The translations under genes were made by a program, and so were the position numbers. Below are positions 18,792 to 32,500 of a DNA stretch of 64,000 bases, one piece after another. Numbering within the stretch: the first letter of the stretch is position 1; each line of letters begins with the position of its first letter. Source of the DNA: Bacteroidales bacterium UBA3297 (GTDB taxonomy: Bacteria; Bacteroidota; Bacteroidia; Bacteroidales; Paludibacteraceae); contig DETD01000013.1 of the NCBI GenBank assembly GCA_002362105.1, forward strand, positions 15,202 to 79,201, in the 5' to 3' direction. The notes beneath the pieces are model-generated. The model did not search any database. It was not told where the DNA came from and saw only the letters and a list, made by a program, of their open reading frames with translations.

Positions 18792-20504
18792 TTAAAAATT
18801 TACGGCGTAACTCAGGGTTGCCAAGAATTCGAAATCGTTGCGTGTCTTACTGTTGCTTTCAAGCCAGTTGGTCAGTCCCATGTTTCCGTTTATGGAATGG
18901 TTGCCGAATTTCTGGTTTATTTGCTTTAACGAATAGGTGAAACCAGCATTGCTGTTGAGCAGCGAACTATAACGCTTGCCGTTTAAGTCGTTTACATTGT
19001 ATGCTATGCTTGCCGTAACGTTTAGCTGTCCGTTTTTGTTGTGCCAGCCGCCGTTCAGTCCGGGTCCCCAATAGAGGTTCTCCATCATCGAGGCATCGGC
19101 ATAGTTCATGCTGACAAACGAGCCCCAGTTGATGCGACGTTTCACAAAGTTTTGTGTGAAGTTGAGCGACGAACTCCATATATGCTGTTTGGCGAAAGAC
19201 TCGTTGCCTTTCTCTTGGTTGCCGAACTGGTAGCTGGCTGTGCCGGCTATATTCTGCGTCCTGATGCTGTCGCCCCAGTTGTAGCCCACCATACCCGTCA
19301 GATTCTGGTTGACCTGGTAAAAATTGAGGGTATCGAGTTGGTCAACGTAATAAGGGTAAGCCTGCTTCTTGTATTTCGTGTAATTGGAAAAGTTGGAATA
19401 CGAGAGCGAAGTGGTCCAATGTTTACCGTCGCTGTAAGTACCGTTCACCGAGCCGACAATTCTACGGTTATCGTTCGCTTTAAGGTCGTTGAGGTTGTTG
19501 AACTCAAAACCAAGTTTACCGTTCAAATTCACTTTGCCTTTAAACAGTTTTAAGTATGGCGCAATGGTATAGTCTTCTTTGTCGTCGGTAAAATAGTAGC
19601 CGCCCAATGTCTGGTAGTAAGGGGCTATACGTTCATAACAGAACGAGAGTCCCCATACAGGGCCCGCATATCCCACAGAAGCATTCAGCGCATCCACAAA
19701 ACGGTCGTTGCCCTTCCGGCCAAACAACTTGTTGGCGAAAGTAGAACCTTCGGCAGGTGCACCCTCTGCAGTTCGAATATCGGTGTTGTAGAGCGAGAAA
19801 GCATACTCGGCCTGCACGAAGAAATATTTGAACAACGCCTGACGAATATATGCGCTGATTGCCGTATTCTCTTTGGGATGCAGGTCAGCCTCGGCAGGCA
19901 CATCGTATTTCAACGAGTTCACGTCGTCCTCGGCATGAAAGAAAGTAGCATTAACCGATGTTGAAGCGCCTGTCCACCCCACCTTAGCGGCATACCCCAT
20001 CCGCTTGTACGACACATCGTCGATATTCTTTTCAAGCGGATCGTACTCAATCGCCTTCAAGAAACGTCCGTACATAGCCCCCACGTACCAATTTTTTGGA
20101 GTCAGTTCCACACCCACACCCCGGAAGTCGTGACCAGCCAATGTGTAGGGTGAGAAGGTCATACTGGTGCTACCCAAATAGAGTTTTACCCATTTATACT
20201 GGGGTGCTATCTGGAATCGGTTAAACGGCTGGGTATATTCCTTACTGGTATTGCTTAGTGCAAAACTAAATGGAAGGTCAATACCGATGTAGTTGAGGTT
20301 GAGAGTTCCACAAAGCGTGTACACATAAGGGTCACGCTTGATCAGGCTGTCGCTACCTTGATAAAAAGTGTTGTTGAAGCTGAGTCCGCCACTCGCCGTC
20401 AAACCTTTTTTGAAGTCAATAGCGTCAGGTGTAATTTCCACCGCCTTCAGCTGTACTTGAATCAGTAACAAGAAAGACGCTAATACAATATATGCTTTTT
20501 TCAT
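18792..20504 (-). CDS. Outer-membrane beta-barrel protein
   Basis: A 570-residue protein starting at the ATG at 20504 (MKKAYIVLASFLLLIQVQLK, signal peptide). A TTG two codons earlier is less likely. The whole sequence alternates aromatic and small residues in paired amphipathic strands with Gly/Asn-rich turns ('YKWVKLYLGSTSMTFSPYTL', 'KNWYVGAMYGRFLKAI') and ends in an aromatic strand (LATLSYAVNF), as outer-membrane barrels do. It lies 12 bases after the giant adhesin gene. In gliding Bacteroidota, sprF follows sprB and helps its export. This barrel is longer than typical SprF/PorP proteins (about 300 residues), so it is an analogue by position rather than a recognised SprF. Confidence 0.72.
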   Translation of the reverse strand: MKKAYIVLASFLLLIQVQLKAVEITPDAIDFKKGLTASGGLSFNNTFYQGSDSLIKRDPYVYTLCGTLNLNYIGIDLPFSFALSNTSKEYTQPFNRFQIAPQYKWVKLYLGSTSMTFSPYTLAGHDFRGVGVELTPKNWYVGAMYGRFLKAIEYDPLEKNIDDVSYKRMGYAAKVGWTGASTSVNATFFHAEDDVNSLKYDVPAEADLHPKENTAISAYIRQALFKYFFVQAEYAFSLYNTDIRTAEGAPAEGSTFANKLFGRKGNDRFVDALNASVGYAGPVWGLSFCYERIAPYYQTLGGYYFTDDKEDYTIAPYLKLFKGKVNLNGKLGFEFNNLNDLKANDNRRIVGSVNGTYSDGKHWTTSLSYSNFSNYTKYKKQAYPYYVDQLDTLNFYQVNQNLTGMVGYNWGDSIRTQNIAGTASYQFGNQEKGNESFAKQHIWSSSLNFTQNFVKRRINWGSFVSMNYADASMMENLYWGPGLNGGWHNKNGQLNVTASIAYNVNDLNGKRYSSLLNSNAGFTYSLKQINQKFGNHSINGNMGLTNWLESNSKTRNDFEFLATLSYAVNF

Positions 20505-20516
20505 TTCCAATCCTTG

Positions 20517-23500
20517 TTACTTCACCAAAATTTTAACTGCTGCTGTATTCGTTTCTGTTGTCACTTTCACAATGCTTGTTTCTGTAAGACCGCTGATTTC
20601 AAATTCATAAATGTAATCAGTATTGCCATCATCTTTCGCAATAGTGTCGTGTTTAGAATAAGAAGAAATCTTCTTATTTTGTAACTTCCTGCCATCGAGA
20701 GAGAACACCGAATACTCGAAATCATTATCTTCATTACTCAAAGTTACCTTCAAAGTACATTTACCATTTTTTGCAACCGGATTAGGGAAAGCATCGACAG
20801 TAATAATATCCTTATAATGAGCATCAGGGAATGGTTCGTCTCCCTTTAAGTTAAGAACTAATGGATTATGTTCGGTTACAATATCGCAACCGCCTACATA
20901 TGCCACTACCCTAACCATAAAGTTGAGATGGTAATCAGTCTTATTCCCAATCAAATCCTTCAAATTAACTTCTTTACCAGCCGGAGTTTGAAATTTCACA
21001 AAAGTCATACGACGTTGAGCGTCTTCAGAAACCAACTGGTCGAAATAGGTATGGATTGGTTCTAATTGTTTACTTTCATCTGTGAGATATTCATTGTATT
21101 TTTCCAGAGCAAGAGGAGGTATACCCCAAGAAGTGGTATAGGTACCAAAAGGAGTTTTCTTTACGCCACAATTTCCACCTCCATCATAAGAGCATTCCTT
21201 AACGCCATAAGTATATAACTCCTTCGGTTGCATAATGCCCTCGAATTTTCCTTCACCTTCAGCATCCATCACAATAATAACTTTCATACTATCGTAAATA
21301 GCTTCTTCGTGAACCATACTGTAATCCGTTGGGTCGACAACAACCAAAACATCACCATAATTATGCCATGTGCTGATAAACTGTTCTTGCACAACTTTAT
21401 CCCAAGCCCAAATTTCTGAGAGAGTTGTAGGTTCAACGCTCTTCATTTCACATTCGTTGGCATCTTTTACCCACATATAATGATCGGCTCCTCTACCTGC
21501 TGGTATGTGGTCCCCTGTGTGATATTCATTCACGTAATACTCTTCATAGGCATCAGGGGTCTGCAACTCCACACCCTCATACGTCTTTGGTTTCTTACCT
21601 GTAGAAGGAATAAATACAGCTGCGAAATCAGAGGCAGTAGCCTCGTTCATTCTGTACTCATAAGGAGGAACACCGCCAGTAGTAGATTTTGCGAATATCC
21701 TACCTGAACCATCAGGACATATCACAGAAGCACCGGCTTCCAGTTTCAATTTAGTTGGTTGGTAAACATCAAATTCAATTGAGGTTACACACTCTTGTTC
21801 ATCCGTAACCGTAAGAATGTGCTTTTTATTCTTTTGTTCATCTTCCCAGTTGACAGTACCAAGCAAATTGTCTACACGGAAAGCATAGTTAACCAAGCTA
21901 TACTCATGCTTTAATTCAGAGATCTTTTTAGAAATTTCAGTGAATGGAGCATTCTTGCCTAAAGTAGCCACAGCTTCTTTATAAAGTGCCTCGCCATCGT
22001 AATACTTCCTCAGATCTTCGAACAGCGATTTATCGCTTAGAAGTTTATTTACTGATATGTTTTTCTTATCAGTAATATAATCGTAGCTTTCACCGCCAAA
22101 CTCGTCTTTTATCGGTATTGCCGTTGTGGTAATCATCTGCAATTGAGGATGTGTTTTCGCCAAATCCTCACCATCAAGTTTTATGCTTGTGTATCTGTCA
22201 TTACCACCAAACAAACTGAAAGTAAGGGCACCAGTATTGTCTCCATTACATTTAACAGGATCTGTACCAGCCTCAGCCAATGAAGTAGGAAGGCCAGATG
22301 ACTTATATACATATTCATCAAAAGCAGTACAGCCATCTTCCATGGTCACCAACACTCCAATTGTACCAGAAGGTATGCCAGAAAGGCCGAAGCCTGTCTT
22401 GGAAATCCATGAGTTCCCCACCTTATCCTTGTAGTTAATAGTCGATGCAGCTGCATTTCGTTTTTCAAGGCAATTTTCGAAATGGTCGCAGTCTTTATAC
22501 AAGCTTTCATCACATTTATGGACATGAACCGACTTGCCCTCATTCACTTGCAATCCGCCGTTTTTATCGTCAACAGAACAGTAAGGATAATATACACAAT
22601 GAGTTCTGTGACCGATATACAAGGTGTACGACTTAGCATCATTTGAAGGATACAAAATTTCTAGTTTGTTGTCGCTAGCTGGATCACAGACATCAACATG
22701 CGGAACTGCGTTAAGTACGTGCTTAGCCTTAACATCTATCACATGCTTCCATTTGGCGATACATCCCATAGTATCCATAACAGAAACCTCGTAATGGCCA
22801 GGTTTCAGCATCTTAGAAGTATAATCAATATGCTGTTTCCCATTCTGAATATACTTTTCAGTTTTCGAATCGGCAACATAATCAATGCTAGCCATACCTG
22901 AACCCGAAACATCATAATCGTCTTTTACTTCCTCATCCAGATTTACCACATTGTAATAATATGGGTAATAACCACCTGTGCAAGTAAACTTTATGCGGCG
23001 GTCTTCCGCATTACATTCTGGGTCAGCCCCCATCGGATATTTTGCTTCAGTAACACGTAAAGCGTCTTCCGGACCCTTTACCTCAATAGAATCCTTATAC
23101 TGACAACCATAGATGTCGTTGACAGTCACATAATACATATCAGCTGGCAGCATATTGAAACCAATCCAGTCTGAAACGGCATATTCGTAACCACCATCCT
23201 TATAGAATTTACTAAGCGGATTCCGCATGTTAGTTCCACGCTTTTTAATACTATCTTGCATTAACTTGTAAAGTTCGTCCTGTGGCATGCTCTTCGCTTC
23301 AAGAGAGACACTTTCCACATCATAAAATACATATGACAGGAAATTCTTTCTATTTTGGAATACAGTTTTCTGTTCTACTGGATTTTTAAAGATGACCTCA
23401 CCAAAGTTCTGACCTTCAGTTCTTTCTACCTTACTTTGTTTAAATTCATCCATGAACTGATATTTGATGGTAACATCTTTACTACTACGTGTTGGCACAA

Positions 23501-26500
23501 GGTTTATTACACCATAGTTTTCGCTGAAGCACAACACATCTTGTTTCGCTAAATTCAAGTTTACATAAGGTCGTTGTACCTCAACTGTTGCATGGACGTC
23601 GTCGCCCTGACATTTTTTTGTTGCATCTTCATAGAAGATATGGTACTTACCATCAGGCAAGCCATTATCCTCGTCTGTCAAAACATAGTCGGTACCCTCA
23701 ACCTTTTTGTGACCCATGTTGCCCGAGCCAGGAGTGAAGCCATAGAGACGGTAGGTGTTTTCCGCCTTTAACTCTTCGGTCGTGAAATCCCAGTCTTCGT
23801 CGCTACTTCCTACTGGAATATATTTAATCAGAATACGCTTGTTCATAGGCACACCACCCTCATAATGGAAGTCAACGTAAGCTTTGTCGTAGCCGCACTT
23901 CAAGTCGGTGTTACTGCTTGCCAAAACTTTAAGCGAAGGCTCTTTAAGCGGTTCTATTTCAAACTCTTTAGAAACAGATGCATTACAAGTCATCCATGTT
24001 ATCTTATACAAACCAGCGTCTAGATGGTCAGAACTCCAATAAGCGGAATCGCCACTAACGGGATAAGCGTCTGTATTTGTAGCCTCTAACTTATAATATC
24101 CCTCTTTTTTATCAAACTTAGTCAACATCCAAGTACAGTTACCTTCGCTCCAACCATGCACTTTGATAGCAGGATTGCCATTCATCTTAGAATAACAGGT
24201 ACTTTGGATGACCGTATCCCAAAGGAGTTCGAACGGATGTGGAATAGCTTTGATAGAGATGTCTTGAATTTTGCGTGGTTCCAAACCGGCATCGCACTTT
24301 CCGACAGCCTGAACCAGGTACAACTCATAGTTACCTGGGGCTAGGTCTTTGAACTTGAACTGGAGTTCCTCGCCATGCTTGTTTTCTGTATCCACTATAA
24401 CATCCGGATTGTCCACATTTTTCAGTCTTAACTTCATGTCGTATGTGGTCTTAGGGCCAGAATAATTCACCCGAAGTTCGGCATTGTCTATACCGTAACA
24501 GCGTTGGTGAATCAGTGTGTCAATTGTCACTTTTGCTTCTGCCAATGCGCTCTCGTCTAACGGCATGGACTCCAAGTCGGCATATACACTGCATTGCTCG
24601 TCTACCTTGGCAATCAAGCCCTTTAAGGTGACGTTAGTAGGCAGTTCAAAAGTGCAAATTCCATATTGAGCCAACCCGTCTTGCAAAGGAAGGTATTCTT
24701 TACCAGACTCGTCAATAGCAATATAGTTCAACCCAAGGGTAGTGCCATTGTCAATTGAAGCGTAAACCAGAGATTGCTTTATATCACCACATATCACATC
24801 CCTGTTCTTAGCCTTCATCGTATGGCTCGGCTTGATGGTCAGACCATTGTCGTATACCGCCTTACAATCGGTTTTGTCGGTGACAGTCACTACATAGGTG
24901 CCATCGGTCAGCAGTTGGCTGTTGAACGACTTTTTCTCGGTAGCCTCTGTAGTTTGAACAGTAGCCCCACCCTTGGTAATGGTGTAGATGTAAGGTGCCG
25001 TACCGCCTGTGGCAGTCACCTTGAAGATGCGTTCCTCCACATCGCACTTGGCAGCCTCGGCATCGAAGTCGACATCAACGGTCAGCATACCGTTCTGCGC
25101 CGAGAAGGCGGTGAAGTTGTTTTCTTTCGACTCTTCACGCCCGCAAAGGTCGGTTGTAACAAGCGTGTAAACGCCCGCACCTTGTCCCTTTAACTCGAAG
25201 TAGGCCTTGCCGTCTTTGACCTCTGGCTTGAAATCTTCTATACCAATCTTTCCATCTTTCAGAACAGCGGCGCTGTCTTCAACATCCCACGGCCACGCCA
25301 CAAACGTGAGACCTCCGTCGGTTCGTCCTTCACACGAGATGGCTTTGCTATTAACCGTGTCTATGGTAATCGGTGCCAAATCTCTATGACCAATAATAGC
25401 CGTATCACTGTGTATTGTGCCACAGGCGTCCCACATAGTGAACACGTTTTCACCTTCAGGAAGCGTCATAAGGTCAAATGCGGTAACACCATTAGGCAGT
25501 TTGTCGCCACAATGACTTTGTGGTTTTAGTTCCGCATCGGTTTGACCAGCACGTTTGAGTGTCCATTTATATACATCAGGGGTCCAACCCACCATTTCCA
25601 GGTGCATACGTCCCTTACCTATGTTTTCGCACGGATTGTCTTCAACTCTTTTCTTATCTTTTAAGAACAGAGGTTTGTCAAGAGCCTTAATCACCACCAA
25701 GTCCTTCGCAACTGAAATCGCCTTATCGCTAGTTTCGCAACCGCTGACGTTATAGCCTAGTCTCACATCATACGAACCAGGGGCAAGACCCGAGATGTCG
25801 ACACTACTATCTTCAAGGTCGGTGGTAACAGCTTTCACCGGTTTACCGTCTGCACCAATAGCCACAAATTTCAACGATGCGCCAGAAGTGTTTCCACTGA
25901 ACGAAACTGTAATCTCACCATTATCCACACCATAACACTTCTGGTGTTTCTCTTCCACTTTATTAACACTGATGCTGGTCAAAGGTGCCGCATATTTTGG
26001 TGACACAGTAGAACTGGTCTGGCACATATTGGCATCGGTCACCACCAAAGTGTAGGTTTCGTCCGCCTTCAAATGGCTAACTTCTGCCTTTTTGCCCACC
26101 TCATTGCCTTCAGCGTCTGTCCAGCTGTATGTAAATCCTGGTGTGCCGCCAACGACGTTCGCTTTAGCCGTCGCACCCACCTCATCGCAGTAGACAGGCT
26201 CAGCCTTAGGACTGGCAACCAATGCAGGAGGAGCAGTGATTACAACCTCCTCTTTAAATCCATCCTTACAGCCTTCCAGTTTGCTCTTGGAAGAAACCGT
26301 ATAAGTACCCGCAGGAAGGTTTTCTTTCACATACTTGTCCGCCCCGTCCGTAGTCATTTCCTCGTCATTGACATAATAGCTGAAAATGGAGCCCCCTGTA
26401 GTATGGAACGCTATTTTTCCGTAACTATCCGTGCTACACTTTAAGTCCAATACCTGGTCGTCGGCATACGCAAAGGCAGGACCAACCATTTTTTCGTGGA

Positions 26501-29500
26501 TGAACTCAAATTTTACAGTATCCTCGCAATTGTCAATCACCTCCACTTTGAAATCACCTCCATCTATTCTCGGAATCACCAAGTGGGCCGTGTGTTCCGC
26601 CATCTTTTCTGCATTCTCGTAGTAGAACCATCCCGGTGCTGGACTGGTGTATGGCTTCTTCTCGCACTGAACCGTACCCCACTGTGGGCTACCATTTCGG
26701 TAAACAGTAATCTTACCTCCATCAACCCAGTTCAAGACGTCAATTTCAGCACTACCATTCATTGGCTTGCTACAAGTGGCCACATTTATTACCAAAGACT
26801 TTTTGTCAATTGCCAACTCTCCGACAGGCGAGATTGTTTTCTCACCCAATGCAATTGCGGCAGGGGTTTCTTGTTCACACCACTCATTGTCGTGGTCCAA
26901 GAATACGGAATAGACACCTGGAGCCAAGTCAGTCACCACAATATTTCCATTTTCGCTAGCAGAAACCGCCACGTGTGCCACCCCGTCGGCACCAATAACC
27001 AACAGTTTCAGTGGTGTCTCAGAAGTGTTACCACTATAGTAAACTCTGATTTCTCCGTTATCCACGCCAAAGCAAGTTTGGTCTTTACTTCCAAATTTGG
27101 TAACGCTAATGTCGGTCAGCGGATCCATTTGGTATGCTCCAACATTGAATGTCGCACTGTCTTTACACAGTTTGCTGTCGGTCACCAGCAGTTTGTAGTC
27201 TTCGCCCACCGACAGATGTTCCACCTTGTCGCCTGTACCTAACAAATTGCCCTCGGCATCGGTCCAGCGGTAGGTGTAGTCAGGAGTTCCGCCACCAACC
27301 GAAGCATAGGCGGTTGTGCCTTCAGCCACACAGACTACCGGTGCTGGCGACAACTTATGTATTTCAATATGTGTAGGTTCTGTAATCTCAATAGTTTCAG
27401 TAGCGGCATCCTTGCAGCCTTCTACCGTACTGTTGATGCTGAAAGTATATTGGCCGGCAGACAAGTCTGTTATTACATATTTACCTGCCTCATCAGGCTT
27501 TACTGTTATGAAATCGCCATTTTCGGCCTTATAGGCGGCAGAGAAAAGTGAAGCAGATTCGCTAGCGACTGTGAAAACCAGTCGGCCGTTGGCCGACGAG
27601 TTACAATCTAGTTCCAAATGGCTGTCTTCCTCAACCAAAGTGATTGATGGTTTTTCGAACTTTTGAAGTTGAATGTCGTCTAAAGTAGCTTTGTATTCAC
27701 ACTCGTCTTCCACCTGCACCATAATGGTACCTGACGCTTTCGGAAATCTTAAGTGGACTATATTCGCGGCTTTGTGTTCCTCATCAACATAATACAGCAC
27801 ACCAGGCGCATTACTGGTATATTCTCCAAGCTCTGCGTAAAAAGTTCCCCATTGCGGGCTGCCATTACGATAGACAGTGACCTTACTGCTACCATTTACC
27901 CAGTTATGGATGTCAACATCCACAGTTCCGTTAGACGGATAGGCACAAGTTGGCTGTGTAGTAACCAACGAGGCGGCATCTATCGACAGTTGGCCCGACA
28001 AACCTTTAATAGTCACTTTGCCTAACTGCACGGCAGCCGAAGTAGCCGAGGTTTCACAACCCTCTAAATTATGGTCTAGTACCAGGTCATACGTACCAGG
28101 AGCCAGATCGGTGATGGTCAGTTTCGCCTTTTCGGCCGACCCGGTCACGACAGACTGGGTGCCGTTGGCTGATGTTGCTACCAGTTTCAACGGTGTTAAA
28201 GTGCTGTTTTCACTATATCTGACCGTAATCTCACCATTATCTACACCGAAACAAGTTTGGTCTTCGTAGTCTACATTATCAATACTGATGTTTGCCAGCG
28301 ACTGCATGCTCACAGGTTTAACCGTGAATGTAGCCTCAGCTTTGCAATCCAGACCGTTTTCAACCACAAGCTTGTAGTTGCCATTATCGAGTTTTCCGCT
28401 GGTATAAGAAGACTCGTCGACATTCTGCTTACTGTCTAGCTCCTCTTCTTCGCCCTCCTTATAGAGGGTGAATGTGTAAGGTTCAGACGTTATGCCGCTG
28501 ACAGTTGCCAAAATCTTATGGTAGTCATCGTTACATGGCTCATCAGATGCAGCTTCTAACATAACGCCAAACTTAGATTCCTTGCCGAGTTCGTCGAGGT
28601 CAACTACAACTGTCGGATAGGTCGTTCCACAGAGGTCTGTTACATCAACATTATATTTGCCGCCTGGTAAATAATAGGTGAAGAATGAAATATAAGTACC
28701 CTTCGTGGTTTTGGAAACTTCCAACTCCTCGCCTGTTTCGGCATTGGTTATCGAACACTTGTCTCCGGTATTCCAATTCGTTACATTAATATCGAAATAA
28801 GCGTCAGACTTGCCTTCACAACTAACACCACCGCTGTTGTCTACAACCTTCATGGTTTTCTTGAGGGATTCCAGCACTGTAAAACTTTTAGAAAAAGGAT
28901 TACCACATTGGTCCACCAAGCTAAAGACATAGTCACCTGCAGTAAGGCCTTTAAAGACAAATTCACCTTCTTCTGTAGTTGGAACAGTAGCGTCTACTTT
29001 TGAGGTAATATCCTCGTCATCCTTTGTTAGCTCCCAAGTATAAATGTTCTTATCGTAATTAACGACATTGAACTTTTGAGTAGCCGTCTTATCTTTACAA
29101 CGAATGACCGGTATGTCGTTCATGTTTGTTATAACAGGCTCTTTAACTGCAGCTATCTCTGCAAATTTGAGGAAATCGGTTCTTTGGCCGACATCACATA
29201 AGCCCATCTGATATGAAAAATATGCGCTATATTTACCTGGTGCCACACCTTCGAATGTAACTGGCTGGTCTAAAAGTATTATGCCTTCCTTTTTTTGGAC
29301 TTTCTCTTTGGTTACAGCATCTACTAAAACACAGAAATAGGTAAAATCGCCGTAAATATCATTTTCAAATTCTGCTTTAGGATAGATAGTGAAACTACCA
29401 TTATCTACCCCATAACATGTCTGGTCTTTCTTTTCGTAAGGCTTATCTATCCTGATTTTATACAATTCGTCGATGAAAGACTGGCTTAGCGGCTCAACTA

Positions 29501-32500
29501 CTATAGGCGAAAAGGCCACACAGCCATCCTCGAACGTCGACATACCAGATTTATAAATGCCGAGTAAATCGACATACCGCTTGCCAACAGGCGAAATGTT
29601 TACAAAGGTATCTGGAACCTCACTGAGTTTGTCAACAAACAAAGACAAGTTATCCAACGGTTCACCTTGTGTTTTTATTTTAATATGCGAACTATTTTTA
29701 CTATCGCATGAACGCTCATAAGAAGCTAACGTCATATGGTGTTTTGCGGTAAAATTGGCATGAACATCATCTCCGTATTCGCATCCAGAGGCATCGCTCA
29801 CATACACGACATAATAATCTGGGGCAAGAAGTCTGGATGTATAGCTGAAATAACCATCAGCGTCTAAATTCACGGTTGGCGTCTCTCTAATTATAAGTTT
29901 ATTGTTTGAGTTATAAATAGAGAATGTATAAGGAGCTGTACCTCCTTTCACCGTCATTCGAATCTTATGGTCGTCGAGCTTGCATGCAGGTTCGTTGGGG
30001 TCATTATCATTTTCGCGACCGGCGCCAGCTGTGATATAGGTGAGTTGGAACGCATCCTTCGGTTTGATCATTATAAATTTGTTCTTTTCCGCAGGAGTTT
30101 CGTCTATAGCTGGATTAAAGTTTCTATACCGTATAGTAACCGCATCACAAGCGGCAGCGACAAAAACGCCAGCTTTTTTCACGTATAGTTCAAAAGAATA
30201 CGTACCAGTTTTCAGTCCTGTAATTTGGAAAGTTCCAGAACCAGCAGACTGGTCTTGCAAAGCACCTTCAATCTTTTTCCCGTTTTCATCTGTCAACACC
30301 ATCTTGAATTGATAACTTGAGGTGTTATAGGACTTATCCGTCCAAGAAACTTCAATATATCCTTCCTTGCCAATACATTTTGAGCCGTACACATCTACGA
30401 AAACAGACTTGAGCGAGAGATTTTCCTTTTCCAGTTCAACCGCACCAGGGCAAGTATTTGTTAGACGGTTTACGTTATTAGCATCTTTCACCACATCGTC
30501 CAACCTTTTAAATCGTATCGATATGTCATCAGCTAATTTGTCTTTCAATAACGAAATTGTTGGTACAAAACCGCCTTCTTTAACTGTCAGATTTGGAGTA
30601 AAGACACCAGTTTCCTCATCATAAGTGCCATCAAGTAAGGTTGATAATTCTTTATTAGAAACACTATAATTATTCTTTATCGGATTTGAAGATATAATGT
30701 TATTCGAAAAGACACTATTCTCTGCATCCACCAAAGTTCTGTCTTCTTTAAAATAGAAGATAGAACCAATTGCATTAATGTAATTACTAGATAGAATCTC
30801 TTTGGTTGAGTTGTCCGTAGAATTATTTATTACTGTATTATTTTCAAACAACACATTGCCAGATAGTCCTATGCAGCGTTTACTTGTAGTACTAAATACA
30901 GTACTATTTTTCATCAGAATATCAGCATCTATTCCACCTGCATGTAGCGTCCCATTTCCTACAAAAGTGCATCCTTCTATTTCTGAACGTTTAAGTCCTG
31001 TTACACTTAGTATATCACCCGTAGATAGCGACCTATCAACAAACGAATTTCTCATATAAAACTCTTCTGCGTATACATCCAAGTATTTCGTAGAAGGACT
31101 TGTCATATAACAGCTGTCCAATTCAATCTTTTTAACAGGAAATTGATCCAGACCGTCAGACATATTAATATCAGAATTTTCAAAATATAATTTTGAAAAT
31201 TTTATTTCTGATGGAACATAATGTTTTATCCCAAATCCCCCTTTTATTATAGTCTTATTTTTTCTTGCATCTGACTTAGCTCCTGTTGTAGCTTTATCTG
31301 GATATCCTCCTATTATATTTACACTCTTTTCTAATATCTCCTTATTACTATATTCACCTGCTGCATAATGAAAAGTCGTTCCATCTTGGCATTTCTTCAA
31401 CGCACTTCTAACGTCAGCTGGCCCCATAGCATTCTCCCAGTTTGAACCATTTCCTTCTCCATTTTCCTTTACGTAAATATTCAATGGTAAATCACCACAA
31501 TATAGTTCGCTTAATTCACTTGTGTACAAACCCTCGTAAGTAGCAGTCGCACTCACGTAAAAAGAGATTTCTACATATGCCGCATCAACTATAGCCTCAA
31601 ATTTGCCATCTGCATCTGCTTCTACTGATGCTAATTTTCTACGAGCTGTTTGTTTTTCTACACGATAGTAAATATCAACAATAGCATTTGAGCCAGCATA
31701 TCCAGAAATAACATATTTCCCGTCTTTGAGAATCGCAGAAAGCAATTCTGGTTTTTTTATTGTTTCGGCATTATATATTGCTTTTTCAATTTGATTTCCG
31801 CCCCTATTATGAGTAAAAGTGTTATTGTCATAAAAACCTTGCTGAGAGCTTTCATTATAAATACAGTATTCGCCATTAATAAACTCATTGTCATAAATTT
31901 TAGAATTCTGTAATGCTCCACTTACTACTTTCAAAGGAGTAACGACAAATTCAAGATCACCGACATCAGTATAATGGTTATATTCATAAGGATAATCAAA
32001 CGTATTACCTGATATAACACCACATTTTTCCCTTACAACTATCGAACCACCATATATGTCATTTCTTTTGTACGTGTCTTTAGAAAATTTAGAATTAGTC
32101 ACACTTCCCAACTGATCTACACAAATATCATTCTCCGTATTATTTTTAAATATACAAGAATTAATATTATCAACCGAATAAACTGCGATTGCGCCTTGCC
32201 AGTAAGATCCTTCAGTATTTTGAAAGGTACACTTTTCCACGTCTCCCAAGGTTGCAACACCTCCATATATTTGAGAGTTATCAAAGTCTGATTCTTCTAT
32301 TGATTTTATAGAACAGTTGAAAAACACAGTATTAAAGAAAGTACATCCAGATATAGTCCCGTACTCAGAAAATTGGGTAGAAGTAGCTGAAAACAAGCAA
32401 TTTTCAACACTGTGAATTTTTGTTAAAAAACCATCGTTCTTATAAACATCAATTCCTACTTGTCCCCCTTCGAATGTATCAGTTTTGAGGCTTGCAACTT

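Noticed and set aside
22183..28439. Plus-strand frames inside the giant adhesin gene
   Set aside because: All lie opposite the continuous minus-strand frame and lack domain sense.
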